DNA from: an uncultured Oscillospiraceae bacterium
Lineage (GTDB): Bacteria; Bacillota; Clostridia; Oscillospirales; Oscillospiraceae
Reading direction: 5' to 3'
DNA: 30,595 bases
Assembly (NCBI GenBank): GCA_910584045.1
Contig: CAJTYO010000016.1
Coordinates: 25,515 to 56,109 of the forward strand
Part shown: one piece after another, positions 16,566 through 23,691 of the stretch
How positions within the stretch are numbered: the stretch's first letter is position 1
How the letters are laid out: every line of letters begins with the position of its first letter
The notes under the pieces: generated by a model
The model's input: only the letters and a program-made list of their open reading frames with translations
What the model was told of the DNA's origin: nothing
The model's database searches: none
Translations under genes and position numbers: made by a program

Positions 16566-17289
16566 GATCACTGTCCCAATCAATAAACTCTAATTTGCCG
16601 TCATAGAAGCTGAACTCAAGACACAGGTGACGGCACCCGCGCTGAAACACATACTCCCCTGCCTCCACAATGCGCTTGGTGTGGGAGGAGAGCTTCTCCA
16701 AAATCTGGGCGGCGGTATAGCGCAGGGACGCCTCGTCCTCGCCGTGGGGAAGGAGCTCCGTGATTACGGGGGCCGCGTTCCAGTTGCCCTTCTCTATGGC
16801 CGCGAAAGGGCAGTCTGTGGCGGGATATCGTTCGATGACGCGGGCCGACGCGCCCCACACCAGTTCCACTCGGCTGGGGCACACCGCCGGAAACAGACTG
16901 CTGAATCCAATCATCATCCGTCCGAAGACCATGCCTCGATGGGCCGCCTCATTCCGGCAGTACCAGATCTCCGAAAACTCGGACAGGTCCGCCTCGTCCA
17001 GCCAGCGGAGGGCGGCCTCCGCGTCCGGCTCAGATTGGACGACGATATTTGGCAGCTTGTAAAACCGCACCGGATGGATCAGCTTGACAATATAGACATG
17101 CCGCCCAGGCTCCGAGCGGAGAGTATGTAAGACTTCTTCGAGGCATTCAGCATAGTCCTCCATCCGGAAACGCCGGATGGTCTCCCGCAGCCGGCTGCCC
17201 TCCCGCAGCCCCCAGGCCACGAGATACCAATGCTTTTTCCACTTTAAGGGGTCAGACGCCCGGGGCGTGGTGGAGATGATTGCGCTCAT
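16531..17289 (-). CDS. Hypothetical protein (operon gene 3)
   Basis: A 252-residue soluble protein with no signal peptide or membrane segment. I do not recognise a family. Visible features are the N-terminal WYLVAWGLREGSRLRE, a region RVELVWGASARVIERYP, and an acidic C-terminal motif FIDWDSDHD (235-243), preceded by the strand CLEFSFYDGKLE. The clustered Asp residues could bind a metal. The ATG at 17289 lies 38 bases inside the preceding gene, and its own end overlaps the HIT gene by 35 or more bases, so it cannot be separated from them in expression. GC content is as high as in the housekeeping genes, unlike operon gene 1. Confidence 0.8.
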   Translation of the reverse strand: MSAIISTTPRASDPLKWKKHWYLVAWGLREGSRLRETIRRFRMEDYAECLEEVLHTLRSEPGRHVYIVKLIHPVRFYKLPNIVVQSEPDAEAALRWLDEADLSEFSEIWYCRNEAAHRGMVFGRMMIGFSSLFPAVCPSRVELVWGASARVIERYPATDCPFAAIEKGNWNAAPVITELLPHGEDEASLRYTAAQILEKLSSHTKRIVEAGEYVFQRGCRHLCLEFSFYDGKLEFIDWDSDHDARILLYPDR

Positions 17290-17785
17290 ATTTTATAACC
17301 CATTCCTTTATTCTCTGCCCGAAGTCTTCCTGGTATTCTGTCGTGGCGGTCGAGTAGGACATGCTCTGGCGGCCATGCACATTGAAGGGAATATCCGCCT
17401 TTTCACCGGACCGTTTCTCATAACAGGCACAGACAGGGCGGCCTATGGCATGAGCCAGACCCAGCATATAGAAAACATTTTTCTTTTTCTCTGTACACTC
17501 CGCAATTACAAGGCTGGCCGTGTAAATCGCCATATAGTTATCCGCCGGCGTGCGCTGGGCATCCATGTTGTCCAGGAAGCGAACCTCCCATGGCGTTTCT
17601 TCCGGAGCCTTCGCGTTTACTAAGGCCACATTTTTCTCTATGATGCTTTTGAACTTTTCCGCCTTGCGCTCCGCGCCGGAGCGGGACACAATCACCGCGA
17701 TCGTGCGCTTTTCTTCAGCTGGAGCACCGGCCGCCTTCAGTCTGCCCATATCCGTATAATTTCTCTGCATTACATACATAGCCAT
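17252..17785 (-). CDS. Nucleoside deoxyribosyltransferase/TIR-like protein lacking the conserved Glu (operon gene 2)
   Basis: A 177-residue protein. After a short N-terminal part comes a Rossmann-like start (TIAVIVSRSG) and the stretch LVIAECTEKKKNVFYMLGLA, ending IPFNVHGRQSMSY. This is the pattern of the nucleoside 2-deoxyribosyltransferase-like/TIR-like group (xxADxxIAxxTxxNxNVxYExGxAHAxGK). In that group the Glu after Tyr acts as nucleophile; here it is Met107 (codon ATG), so catalysis is doubtful. It begins on the base next to the operon gene 1 stop (TGAATG), with GTAGGTGA as ribosome site. The close relation to the C-terminal domain of its upstream neighbour, in which the Glu is present, suggests an active/inactive pair. 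Confidence 0.75.
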   Translation of the reverse strand: MAMYVMQRNYTDMGRLKAAGAPAEEKRTIAVIVSRSGAERKAEKFKSIIEKNVALVNAKAPEETPWEVRFLDNMDAQRTPADNYMAIYTASLVIAECTEKKKNVFYMLGLAHAIGRPVCACYEKRSGEKADIPFNVHGRQSMSYSTATTEYQEDFGQRIKEWVIKYERNHLHHAPGV

Positions 17786-19444
17786 TCACCTACTTACAGT
17801 TTTTTCAAAGAACTCGTCCAACTTGCGGATAACGTCCTCTTTTTGACGGGTTGACACAGCAAAATCATTTATGTGCTCTTTGATAAAAGAAATGATTCCC
17901 TTCTGTAAATCTCCGTAGGGCGGCGGGTTGACCTCGCCGTTCGGCTCATATTTACAGTTTTGAAAGGCGGTACCGGACTCATAGGGAAAATCGCCGTCCT
18001 CCTTACCGCAGAGGAGCACTCTCTTCCCCAAGCCATGGGCCAGACCGGCCTCATACATGACGTTGGCGGTGCTTTCATAGCAGTCTATGATTGCAAATTG
18101 CGCCATATTCAGCTGATTCCATATATCGCTTATCACCAGCGCGTCGAACGGGTCGTCCTGCGCGCACCAAACATTGAATCCCGCGTACTCCAGCACCTCC
18201 TGCACAGACGCCCGGAAGGAACTGGTCCGCTCCTTGGTAAAGGGCATAAAGAGAACCACGCTCATATGGGCAATGGTGGAGAAGCAGTTTTTTCCGAGAA
18301 CAAGCGGCGAAATTTTTACTGCGGCGAACTCCTTCTTACAGCGCTCCAGACATGCAATCAAGGATTTCAGCACCATCAGACCGTTTACGTTGTGGGAAAA
18401 GGAAGGCAACATATCCCAATATCTATACTCCCCGATTTCTGTTACCGTATCGATAATCTCGGTAAGGTCATCCATAAAACACTCCAGCACTGCACAGGGC
18501 AAAATGCCGGCCATTACCAGAGAGAGGACCGATTCCAGGTACAGAACCTTAGCATCGACGGTGAAATCGTCCCGGCCCGTCAGGGCCTCTGCCACAGAGA
18601 AGCTCTCCCGGATGAAAAAGCTCTCTCGGATGTTGTGATCGGCCAGCGTGAGGAAAAAGGTTTTTTGCAGGAGATCCGTTTCATCATCGTCTAAAAGCCC
18701 GCGGGAGTGAGAGAGCGCGTACAGGGCCACGATTAAGTTCCGCTTCATTATGTACTGATCAAACTTGGAGGGGGCCTTGTTGCTGTGCCAGCCGCCGTCC
18801 GCATATTTTTTTAAAATATTCAGCAAAAGCTTTTTTGTACACAAGATTTCTTTTGATTTCTCGGACCAGAATTCCTGCATGAGCCCAAAGGCGTACATGG
18901 TGGTCATCATGCTGACGTCCTCCGTATTTCCCTTTGCTGGGAGAAACAGGCCGGTGTTGGGATCGTGGGCCTCTATGATCTGCTTTTTGACACGCTCTAA
19001 AATTGCCGGAAAACAAGGGGAGTTGGATATGGAGATTCCTTTTTCCTGCAGCTTCTTATATGTATTCCAGAAGAAGATTGCCTTCATGGTTATGTTGCAA
19101 TTTTCTCTCAAAAGAAATTGGCAACGTTCAAGTCTTGTTTTTTCCTCCTGTGCGGCGTCGCCAGACACATCATATGTTTTTTCAATGTCATAAAAATATT
19201 GCAGCTCCTCTACCGCATCACGGATATGCGCCCCATACGCATCGCGGTGGTCGATCAGAAGATTTATTGCGCTGCAGGTGGCATACAGACCGGAGAATTT
19301 TGAGCTGGAGCACAGCTCCTGCCAGCCGCTGCGTTTGCCGGTCCACACGGAGGGAAGCTTATGCTCGACCATATGGTCGAGCGCAAGTGCCAGTGCCTGT
19401 TGGGCCTTCTCATACAAGTCCTGATTGTTAAATATGTTATCCAT
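17786..19444 (-). CDS. Alpha-helical toroid-like protein with C-terminal deoxyribosyltransferase/TIR-like domain (operon gene 1)
   Basis: A 552-residue protein in two parts. Residues about 1-375 are almost all helical, with spaced aromatic/Gly motifs (GLYATCSAINLLID, NTGLFLP, ADGGWHSN, SHNVNGLMVLKSLIACL) that recall alpha/alpha-toroid proteins such as terpene cyclase or prenyltransferase repeats; this is fold-level similarity by eye only. Residues about 385-510 start with MSVVLFMPFTKERTSSFR and contain FAIIDCYESTANVMYEAGLA, where Glu465 fits the catalytic Glu of nucleoside deoxyribosyltransferase/TIR-like enzymes, which cleave N-glycosidic bonds (including NAD in some). The ATG at 19444 has a weak GAGAG/AGGGG site. 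GC content is visibly lower than in the flanking genes, suggesting transfer. A sensor-plus-effector plan is plausible but unproven. Confidence 0.8.
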   Translation of the reverse strand: MDNIFNNQDLYEKAQQALALALDHMVEHKLPSVWTGKRSGWQELCSSSKFSGLYATCSAINLLIDHRDAYGAHIRDAVEELQYFYDIEKTYDVSGDAAQEEKTRLERCQFLLRENCNITMKAIFFWNTYKKLQEKGISISNSPCFPAILERVKKQIIEAHDPNTGLFLPAKGNTEDVSMMTTMYAFGLMQEFWSEKSKEILCTKKLLLNILKKYADGGWHSNKAPSKFDQYIMKRNLIVALYALSHSRGLLDDDETDLLQKTFFLTLADHNIRESFFIRESFSVAEALTGRDDFTVDAKVLYLESVLSLVMAGILPCAVLECFMDDLTEIIDTVTEIGEYRYWDMLPSFSHNVNGLMVLKSLIACLERCKKEFAAVKISPLVLGKNCFSTIAHMSVVLFMPFTKERTSSFRASVQEVLEYAGFNVWCAQDDPFDALVISDIWNQLNMAQFAIIDCYESTANVMYEAGLAHGLGKRVLLCGKEDGDFPYESGTAFQNCKYEPNGEVNPPPYGDLQKGIISFIKEHINDFAVSTRQKEDVIRKLDEFFEKTVSR

Positions 19445-19477
19445 CTATGCTCTCACACCCCTGATTTGCTTTATTTT

Positions 19478-19499
19478 CTGAAATATTGTTATATTTCAG
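19478..19499. repeat. 9-bp inverted repeat overlapping the operon promoter
   Basis: CTGAAATAT-TGTT-ATATTTCAG: perfect 9-bp arms around a 4-base centre, 34 bases upstream of operon gene 1 and overlapping its -10 box (19488-19493). This is the usual place for a repressor operator. None of the four operon genes looks like a DNA-binding regulator. Confidence 0.55.
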
Positions 19500-19515
19500 A
19501 GTATCTTTTTGTAAA
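19488..19515 (-). promoter_or_regulatory. Promoter of the four-gene operon
   Basis: Reverse strand: TTTACA (19510-19515), 16-base spacer, TATAAC (19488-19493). Five of six bases match in each box. The leader would be about 36 bases. Confidence 0.55.
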
Positions 19516-19947
19516 AATAAGCTTTTATCTAAAAGACCGCAATTCGTCCGGAAATTCTGTTTGAGCTGGAGCAATATCCCCCTTTTCTCCACAGAGAGGA
19601 TGAAATATTTCATTTTTATTATACCAAATACGGGGCATAAAATCAATTACGGATTGGTCAATATAAACATTTTTGTACGAGACGGACCACCCCGCAAGTT
19701 CAACATCATTTAAAACATTCGAGAACCAAGATATAGTAGAAGACTTGCAATTAAAAGCATCGCTGGAGAAACTGGAAGACCTGCGGCGAACAGGATGAGG
19801 ACATATTCTCAGCAAGCCGGAAGACGTCATCGGATTGTGTAGCGACTCCTTTCCCGCCGGGGATATAAAAGCAGGATAGACAGGTTCAAAAACCATGTCT
19901 ACCCTAATGATAGGGGTTGCTTACCCTGCGTTCTCGGCGTGTGCCTG
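19516..19947. other. AT-rich intergenic stretch, no supported gene
   Basis: About 430 bases between the divergent operon and nadE promoters, of lower GC than the surroundings. Short open frames on both strands lack ribosome sites and family features. On the + strand, 19700-19796 reads FENQDIVEDLQLKASLEKLE and then LRRTG before a stop; it is coding-like and may be a decayed gene end. A small hairpin CCCTA-ATGA-TAGGG lies at about 19904-19917. Confidence 0.4.
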
Positions 19948-19976
19948 TTGCATTTTTCGTGGATTGGGGGTACAAT
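19948..19976 (+). promoter_or_regulatory. nadE: Sigma-A promoter of nadE
   Basis: TTGCAT (19948-19953), 17 bases, TACAAT (19971-19976), 30 bases before the nadE ATG. Confidence 0.8.
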
Positions 19977-20006
19977 AAAGGAAACAAATGCGAGGAGGCT
20001 TCTTCC

Positions 20007-21971
20007 ATGAGAGACGGTTTTATCTGCGTGGCGGCGGGAACGCCGAAGATCCGGGTGGCGGACTGCCGGTATAACGCAGAACGGATTTTTACCATGATGC
20101 GCGAGGCGGACAAGCAGGGGGTGAAAATCCTGGCCCTGCCAGAGCTGTGCCTCACCGGCTACACCTGTGGGGACCTGTTTCTGCAGGACACACTGCTGGA
20201 CGGGGCCGAGGAGGGACTGCGGACCATTCTGGAGGCCACCCGAAATCTGGAAGTCCTCACCGCTATCGGAATGCCGGTGCGGGCGGGCGGCAAGCTCTTT
20301 AACTGTGCAGTGGCTGTGCAGCGGGGCGAGGTGGTGGCAGTGGTCCCTAAGACCTATCTGCCCAACTACGGCGAATTTTATGAGAAGCGCTGGTTCGAGA
20401 CGGTAAACGCATTTGACAAGCCGCTGAACCTGGGCATCGAGGTCCCCGGCAGTCCGGATATGTCAGATAATGCCACCCTGTATACTTCCTTGGCCCAGAC
20501 GGTGATCGAGTGCAAGGGTATGCCTGGACTGAAGGTGGGCATTGAAATCTGCGAGGACCTGTGGGCCTCCGACCCGCCCTCCCGCCGCCTGGCCGAGGCG
20601 GGAGCCACTGTCATCCTGAATCTGTCTGCCTCCAGCGAGGTGGTAGGCAAGGCCGCCTATCGCCGCCAGCTGGTGGTGGGACAGTCGGGCCGCCTGTGCT
20701 GCGGTTACGTCTACGCCGACGCTGGAGAGGGCGAGTCCACCACGGATCTGGTCTTCACCGGCCACAACATGATAGCGGAGAACGGGGCCTTGCTGGCGGA
20801 GAGCCGCTACGCCACGGGGCTGACCATAGCGGATATAGACATCCAGCGCCTGACCTATGAGCGGCGGCAACTGACCCCCTTTCCGCCGGAGTACAGCTTC
20901 CGGGAGCGGGAGGCGGGCATACTCTGTCACGCCTGGGCGGAGTTTACCCCCTGCCTCACCAAGATCCGCCGGTATGTCTCCCCCACCCCTTTCATCCCAG
21001 ACAACGCCGCCGACCGGGCGGGCCGGTGCGAGGAGATCCTGACCATCGCCGCCCTGGGGCTGAAAAAGCGGCTGGAGCACACCAGTGCGCGGGTAGCTGT
21101 GGTTGGGCTCTCCGGGGGATTGGACAGCACCCTGGCCCTGCTGATCACTGCCTTGGCCATGGGGATGCTCCACCGGCCCGCCAGCGATATTGTGGCCGTC
21201 ACCATGCCATGCTTTGGCACCACGGACCGGACGAAGAACAACGCCGTCCTGCTGGCTGAGCGAATGGGCGCATCCCTGCGGACCATCCCCATTGGGGATA
21301 CGGTGCGCAGCCATTTCCGTGACATTGGACACAGCAGTGAGGATCAGGACGTCACCTATGAGAATGCCCAGGCCCGGGAGCGAACCCAGGTGCTCATGGA
21401 CGTGGCCAATGAGCTGGGCGGATTGGTCATCGGCACCGGGGACCTCAGCGAGCTGGCCCTGGGCTGGTGCACCTACAACGGTGACCATATGAGCATGTAC
21501 GCCGTCAACGCCTCCATTCCCAAGACCTTGGTGCGCCATCTGGTGGACTATGTGGCCCGGGATAATCTACAAAAGGACGAGGATCTGACCCACGTGCTGG
21601 AGGATATCTTGGACACGCCTGTCTCTCCTGAGCTCCTTCCGGCGGTCCAGGGTCAGATCAGCCAGCGGACGGAGGACCTGGTGGGGCCCTATGAGCTCCA
21701 CGACTTCTTCCTGTACTATGTTCTCCGCTGGGGCTTCCGGCCGAAGAAGGTGCTGCGTCTGGCGGAGCTGGCCTTTGACAGGGTCTACAGCCGGGAGGTC
21801 ATCCTCAAATGGCTCAGGACCTTCTACCGCCGCTTCTTCTCTCAGCAGTTCAAGCGCTCCTGCCTGCCCGACGGACCAAAAGTAGGCAACGCAGCTCTCA
21901 GCCCCCGGGGGGACTGGCGTATGCCCTCCGATGCCGTGGTGCGGCTGTGGATGGAGGAGTTGGAGGGGTGA
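20007..21971 (+). CDS. nadE: Glutamine-dependent NAD(+) synthetase
   Basis: A 654-residue two-domain enzyme making NAD from deamido-NAD, ATP and glutamine. The N-terminal nitrilase-type glutaminase has the Glu-Lys-Cys triad at E46 (PELCLTGY), K115 (VPKTYLPNYGEFYEKRWF) and C182 (EICEDLW). The C-terminal synthetase has the PP-loop SGGLDS at 369-374 and the family-typical GTGDLSELALGWCTYNGDHM. I choose the ATG at 20007, with GAGGAGG eight bases upstream and the promoter only 30 bases before it; the frame is open further up but lies in the promoter. It is transcribed away from the four-gene operon. Housekeeping gene; length normal for the long glutamine-dependent form. Confidence 0.97.
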   Translation: MRDGFICVAAGTPKIRVADCRYNAERIFTMMREADKQGVKILALPELCLTGYTCGDLFLQDTLLDGAEEGLRTILEATRNLEVLTAIGMPVRAGGKLFNCAVAVQRGEVVAVVPKTYLPNYGEFYEKRWFETVNAFDKPLNLGIEVPGSPDMSDNATLYTSLAQTVIECKGMPGLKVGIEICEDLWASDPPSRRLAEAGATVILNLSASSEVVGKAAYRRQLVVGQSGRLCCGYVYADAGEGESTTDLVFTGHNMIAENGALLAESRYATGLTIADIDIQRLTYERRQLTPFPPEYSFREREAGILCHAWAEFTPCLTKIRRYVSPTPFIPDNAADRAGRCEEILTIAALGLKKRLEHTSARVAVVGLSGGLDSTLALLITALAMGMLHRPASDIVAVTMPCFGTTDRTKNNAVLLAERMGASLRTIPIGDTVRSHFRDIGHSSEDQDVTYENAQARERTQVLMDVANELGGLVIGTGDLSELALGWCTYNGDHMSMYAVNASIPKTLVRHLVDYVARDNLQKDEDLTHVLEDILDTPVSPELLPAVQGQISQRTEDLVGPYELHDFFLYYVLRWGFRPKKVLRLAELAFDRVYSREVILKWLRTFYRRFFSQQFKRSCLPDGPKVGNAALSPRGDWRMPSDAVVRLWMEELEG

Positions 21972-21994
21972 ATGTGCAGCGCAGCTGCAATATA

Positions 21995-22030
21995 AGGGAG
22001 GGGAGGCTCTGTTCAGGGCCTCCCCTCCCT
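21995..22030 (+). terminator. Strong hairpin after nadE, without T-tract
   Basis: A perfect 13-bp stem AGGGAGGGGAGGC / GCCTCCCCTCCCT (21995-22007, 22018-22030) with a 10-base loop, 23 bases after the nadE stop. No run of T follows, so it may be an imperfect terminator or an mRNA-end stabiliser. Confidence 0.55.
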
Positions 22031-22079
22031 GCTGCGTGTCAAAAAAGTGGCTGCAACATTTTTTTGAGGAAGGAGATCA

Positions 22080-22132
22080 GGCCGAGTTCGGCCCGCAAAG
22101 TACTTTTTCGACGTATATGCCGCCGAAAAAGT
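22080..22132. repeat. Two further inverted repeats in the gap after nadE
   Basis: GGCCGA-GT-TCGGCC (22080-22093) and ACTTTTTCG...CGAAAAAGT (22102-22110 and 22124-22132, 13-base spacer) follow one another in the 250-base gap between nadE and the acetyltransferase. Together with the hairpin at 21995 they make three stem-loops in a row. The gap has no supported gene; a reading frame across 22099-22186 (KYFFDVYAAEKVIAMDAVWR) has no clear start. Confidence 0.5.
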
Positions 22133-22218
22133 GATCGCAATGGACGCAGTATGGCGGAAAAAAGACTGGATACACAGCGTTCAACGGTTGTGAATACAGG
22201 TTCTTAGCTCCCTATAAC

Positions 22219-22602
22219 TTATCGCCGGTCCTTTTTGATGACGTAGGATGGCATTCCTCGAAGGCAACCGTTTTTTTCATAGAATGCCTCTACGCCCGGC
22301 TGTGCGCCGAAGTACAGGGTGGATGGGCTGTTATCTGCGGCGAGCTGGAGCAGCCTGCTGCCGATCCCCTGCCGCCGATACTCCGGGAGAACGAGCAGCT
22401 CTGTGATCGTCCCGAAATAGTAACCGTCGGAGAGAATGCGTAGGCAGCCTACCAGTGTACCGCCGTCATAGGCCGTGATGTTATTTGTTTTCGACAGGGC
22501 GGCTTGGGTTTTTTCTAAGTCGTACTCTCCCGGCCAGATTCGATTAACAAAGGAGAGAAATACGGAGGCCTGAAGCGTCTGATCGTTTACTCTATATTCC
22601 AT
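22219..22602 (-). CDS. GNAT-family N-acetyltransferase
   Basis: A 127-residue GNAT protein with the acetyl-CoA motif LPEYRRQGIGSRLLQLA (RRQGIG at 76-81) and a C-terminal FYEKNGC strand. It resembles small stand-alone GNATs of unknown acceptor. The ATG at 22602 follows the queA stop by 16 bases, so it is probably the last gene of the SpoIID-like/queA transcript; the ribosome site (GGAGTACC) is weak and placed slightly far. No terminator with a T-tract is seen after it. Confidence 0.85.
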   Translation of the reverse strand: MEYRVNDQTLQASVFLSFVNRIWPGEYDLEKTQAALSKTNNITAYDGGTLVGCLRILSDGYYFGTITELLVLPEYRRQGIGSRLLQLAADNSPSTLYFGAQPGVEAFYEKNGCLRGMPSYVIKKDRR

Positions 22603-22618
22603 CGCCTGGTACTCCGAT

Positions 22619-23674
22619 TCAATCGCCTATTCCGTCGGAAATAAACATGGCGTCCCCAAAGGAGAAAAACCTGTACCGCTCCCGTACCGCTTCTTCATAT
22701 GCGGCCAGCACGTTCTCCCGCCCCGCCAGGGCGGACACAAGCATAATCAAGGTACTCTCCGGTAGGTGAAAGTTGGTAATCAGCGCGTCCATCACCTTGA
22801 ACCGGTAGCCGGGGTAAATAAAGATATTGGTCCATCCGGCTCTGGCCTCCATAGGACCGTCCGCCGCCGCCCAGCTCTCAATGGTCCGGCAGGAGGTGGT
22901 GCCCACGCAGATCACCCGCCCTCCCGCAGCCTTTGTGCTGTTAATAAGGTCCGCCGTCTCCTGGGGAATGACGCAGTATTCGCTGTGCATATCGTGGCTC
23001 TCGATCTCCTCCCCCTTCACCGGCCGGAAGGTCCCCAGCCCTACATGCAGGGTGATGTAGCCGATGGAGACCCCCAGGGCCTCTATCTCCGTCATCAGCT
23101 CCCGGGTGAAGTGGAGCCCTGCCGTGGGGGCAGCGGCGGAGCCGGTCACACGGGAATACACCGTCTGATACCGCTCCCGGTCCTGGAGCTCCGCCCTGAT
23201 GTAGGGAGGCAGGGGCATCCGGCCCAGACGTTCCAGCACCTCCAAGAAAATCCCCTCGTAATGGAACCGGACCATCCGGTTGCCGCCCTCCGTCTCGCCC
23301 ACGACTTCCGCCGTCAGCTCCCCGTTCTCACCGAAGGAGACCCTTGCGCCGGGGCGCAGCTTTTTCCCTGGTCGAACCAGGCACTCCCACACGTTCTCCC
23401 CCCGGTCGATGAGCAGCAGCACCTCGCAGGCCCCGCCCAAGGTTCCGTCCATGTGAACCCGGCTGCCCAGCAGGCGGGCGGGCAAAACGCGGCTGTCGTT
23501 CATGATCAGGCAGTCTCCTGGGCGCAGCAGCTTGGGAAGCTCGTAAAAATGCCGGTGCGCCCATTTCCCCGTGTTTTTGTCCAGGGTCAGCAGCCGGGAT
23601 GCGTCCCGGCGCTCCATGGGGGTCTGGGCAATAAGCTCCGGCGGGAGCTCATAGTAAAAATCGCGTGTTTTCAA
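22619..23674 (-). CDS. queA: S-adenosylmethionine:tRNA ribosyltransferase-isomerase
   Basis: A 351-residue enzyme that moves the ribosyl part of SAM to preQ1 in tRNA, making epoxyqueuosine (queuosine pathway). Seen: the N-terminal DFYYELPPELIAQTPMERRDASRL, DCLIMNDSRVLPARLLG, TAGLHFT and the conserved HVGLGTFRPV and HSEYCVI stretches. I choose the TTG at 23674, with GGGAGGA seven bases upstream and giving the family-typical MKTRDFYYELP start; a GTG at 23695 overlapping the previous stop would add seven residues without a better site. No other queuosine gene (tgt, queG) is in the window. Confidence 0.95.
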   Translation of the reverse strand: MKTRDFYYELPPELIAQTPMERRDASRLLTLDKNTGKWAHRHFYELPKLLRPGDCLIMNDSRVLPARLLGSRVHMDGTLGGACEVLLLIDRGENVWECLVRPGKKLRPGARVSFGENGELTAEVVGETEGGNRMVRFHYEGIFLEVLERLGRMPLPPYIRAELQDRERYQTVYSRVTGSAAAPTAGLHFTRELMTEIEALGVSIGYITLHVGLGTFRPVKGEEIESHDMHSEYCVIPQETADLINSTKAAGGRVICVGTTSCRTIESWAAADGPMEARAGWTNIFIYPGYRFKVMDALITNFHLPESTLIMLVSALAGRENVLAAYEEAVRERYRFFSFGDAMFISDGIGD

Positions 23675-23691
23675 CGGTCTTTCCTCCCGGT

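Noticed and set aside
19525..19896. 123-codon reverse-strand frame in the AT-rich gap
   Set aside because: Weak ribosome site, Ser-rich product without recognisable motifs; evidence too thin, though a decayed gene remains possible.
20463..21539. 358-codon reverse-strand frame opposite nadE
   Set aside because: nadE shows both catalytic sites in the other direction; no ribosome site here.
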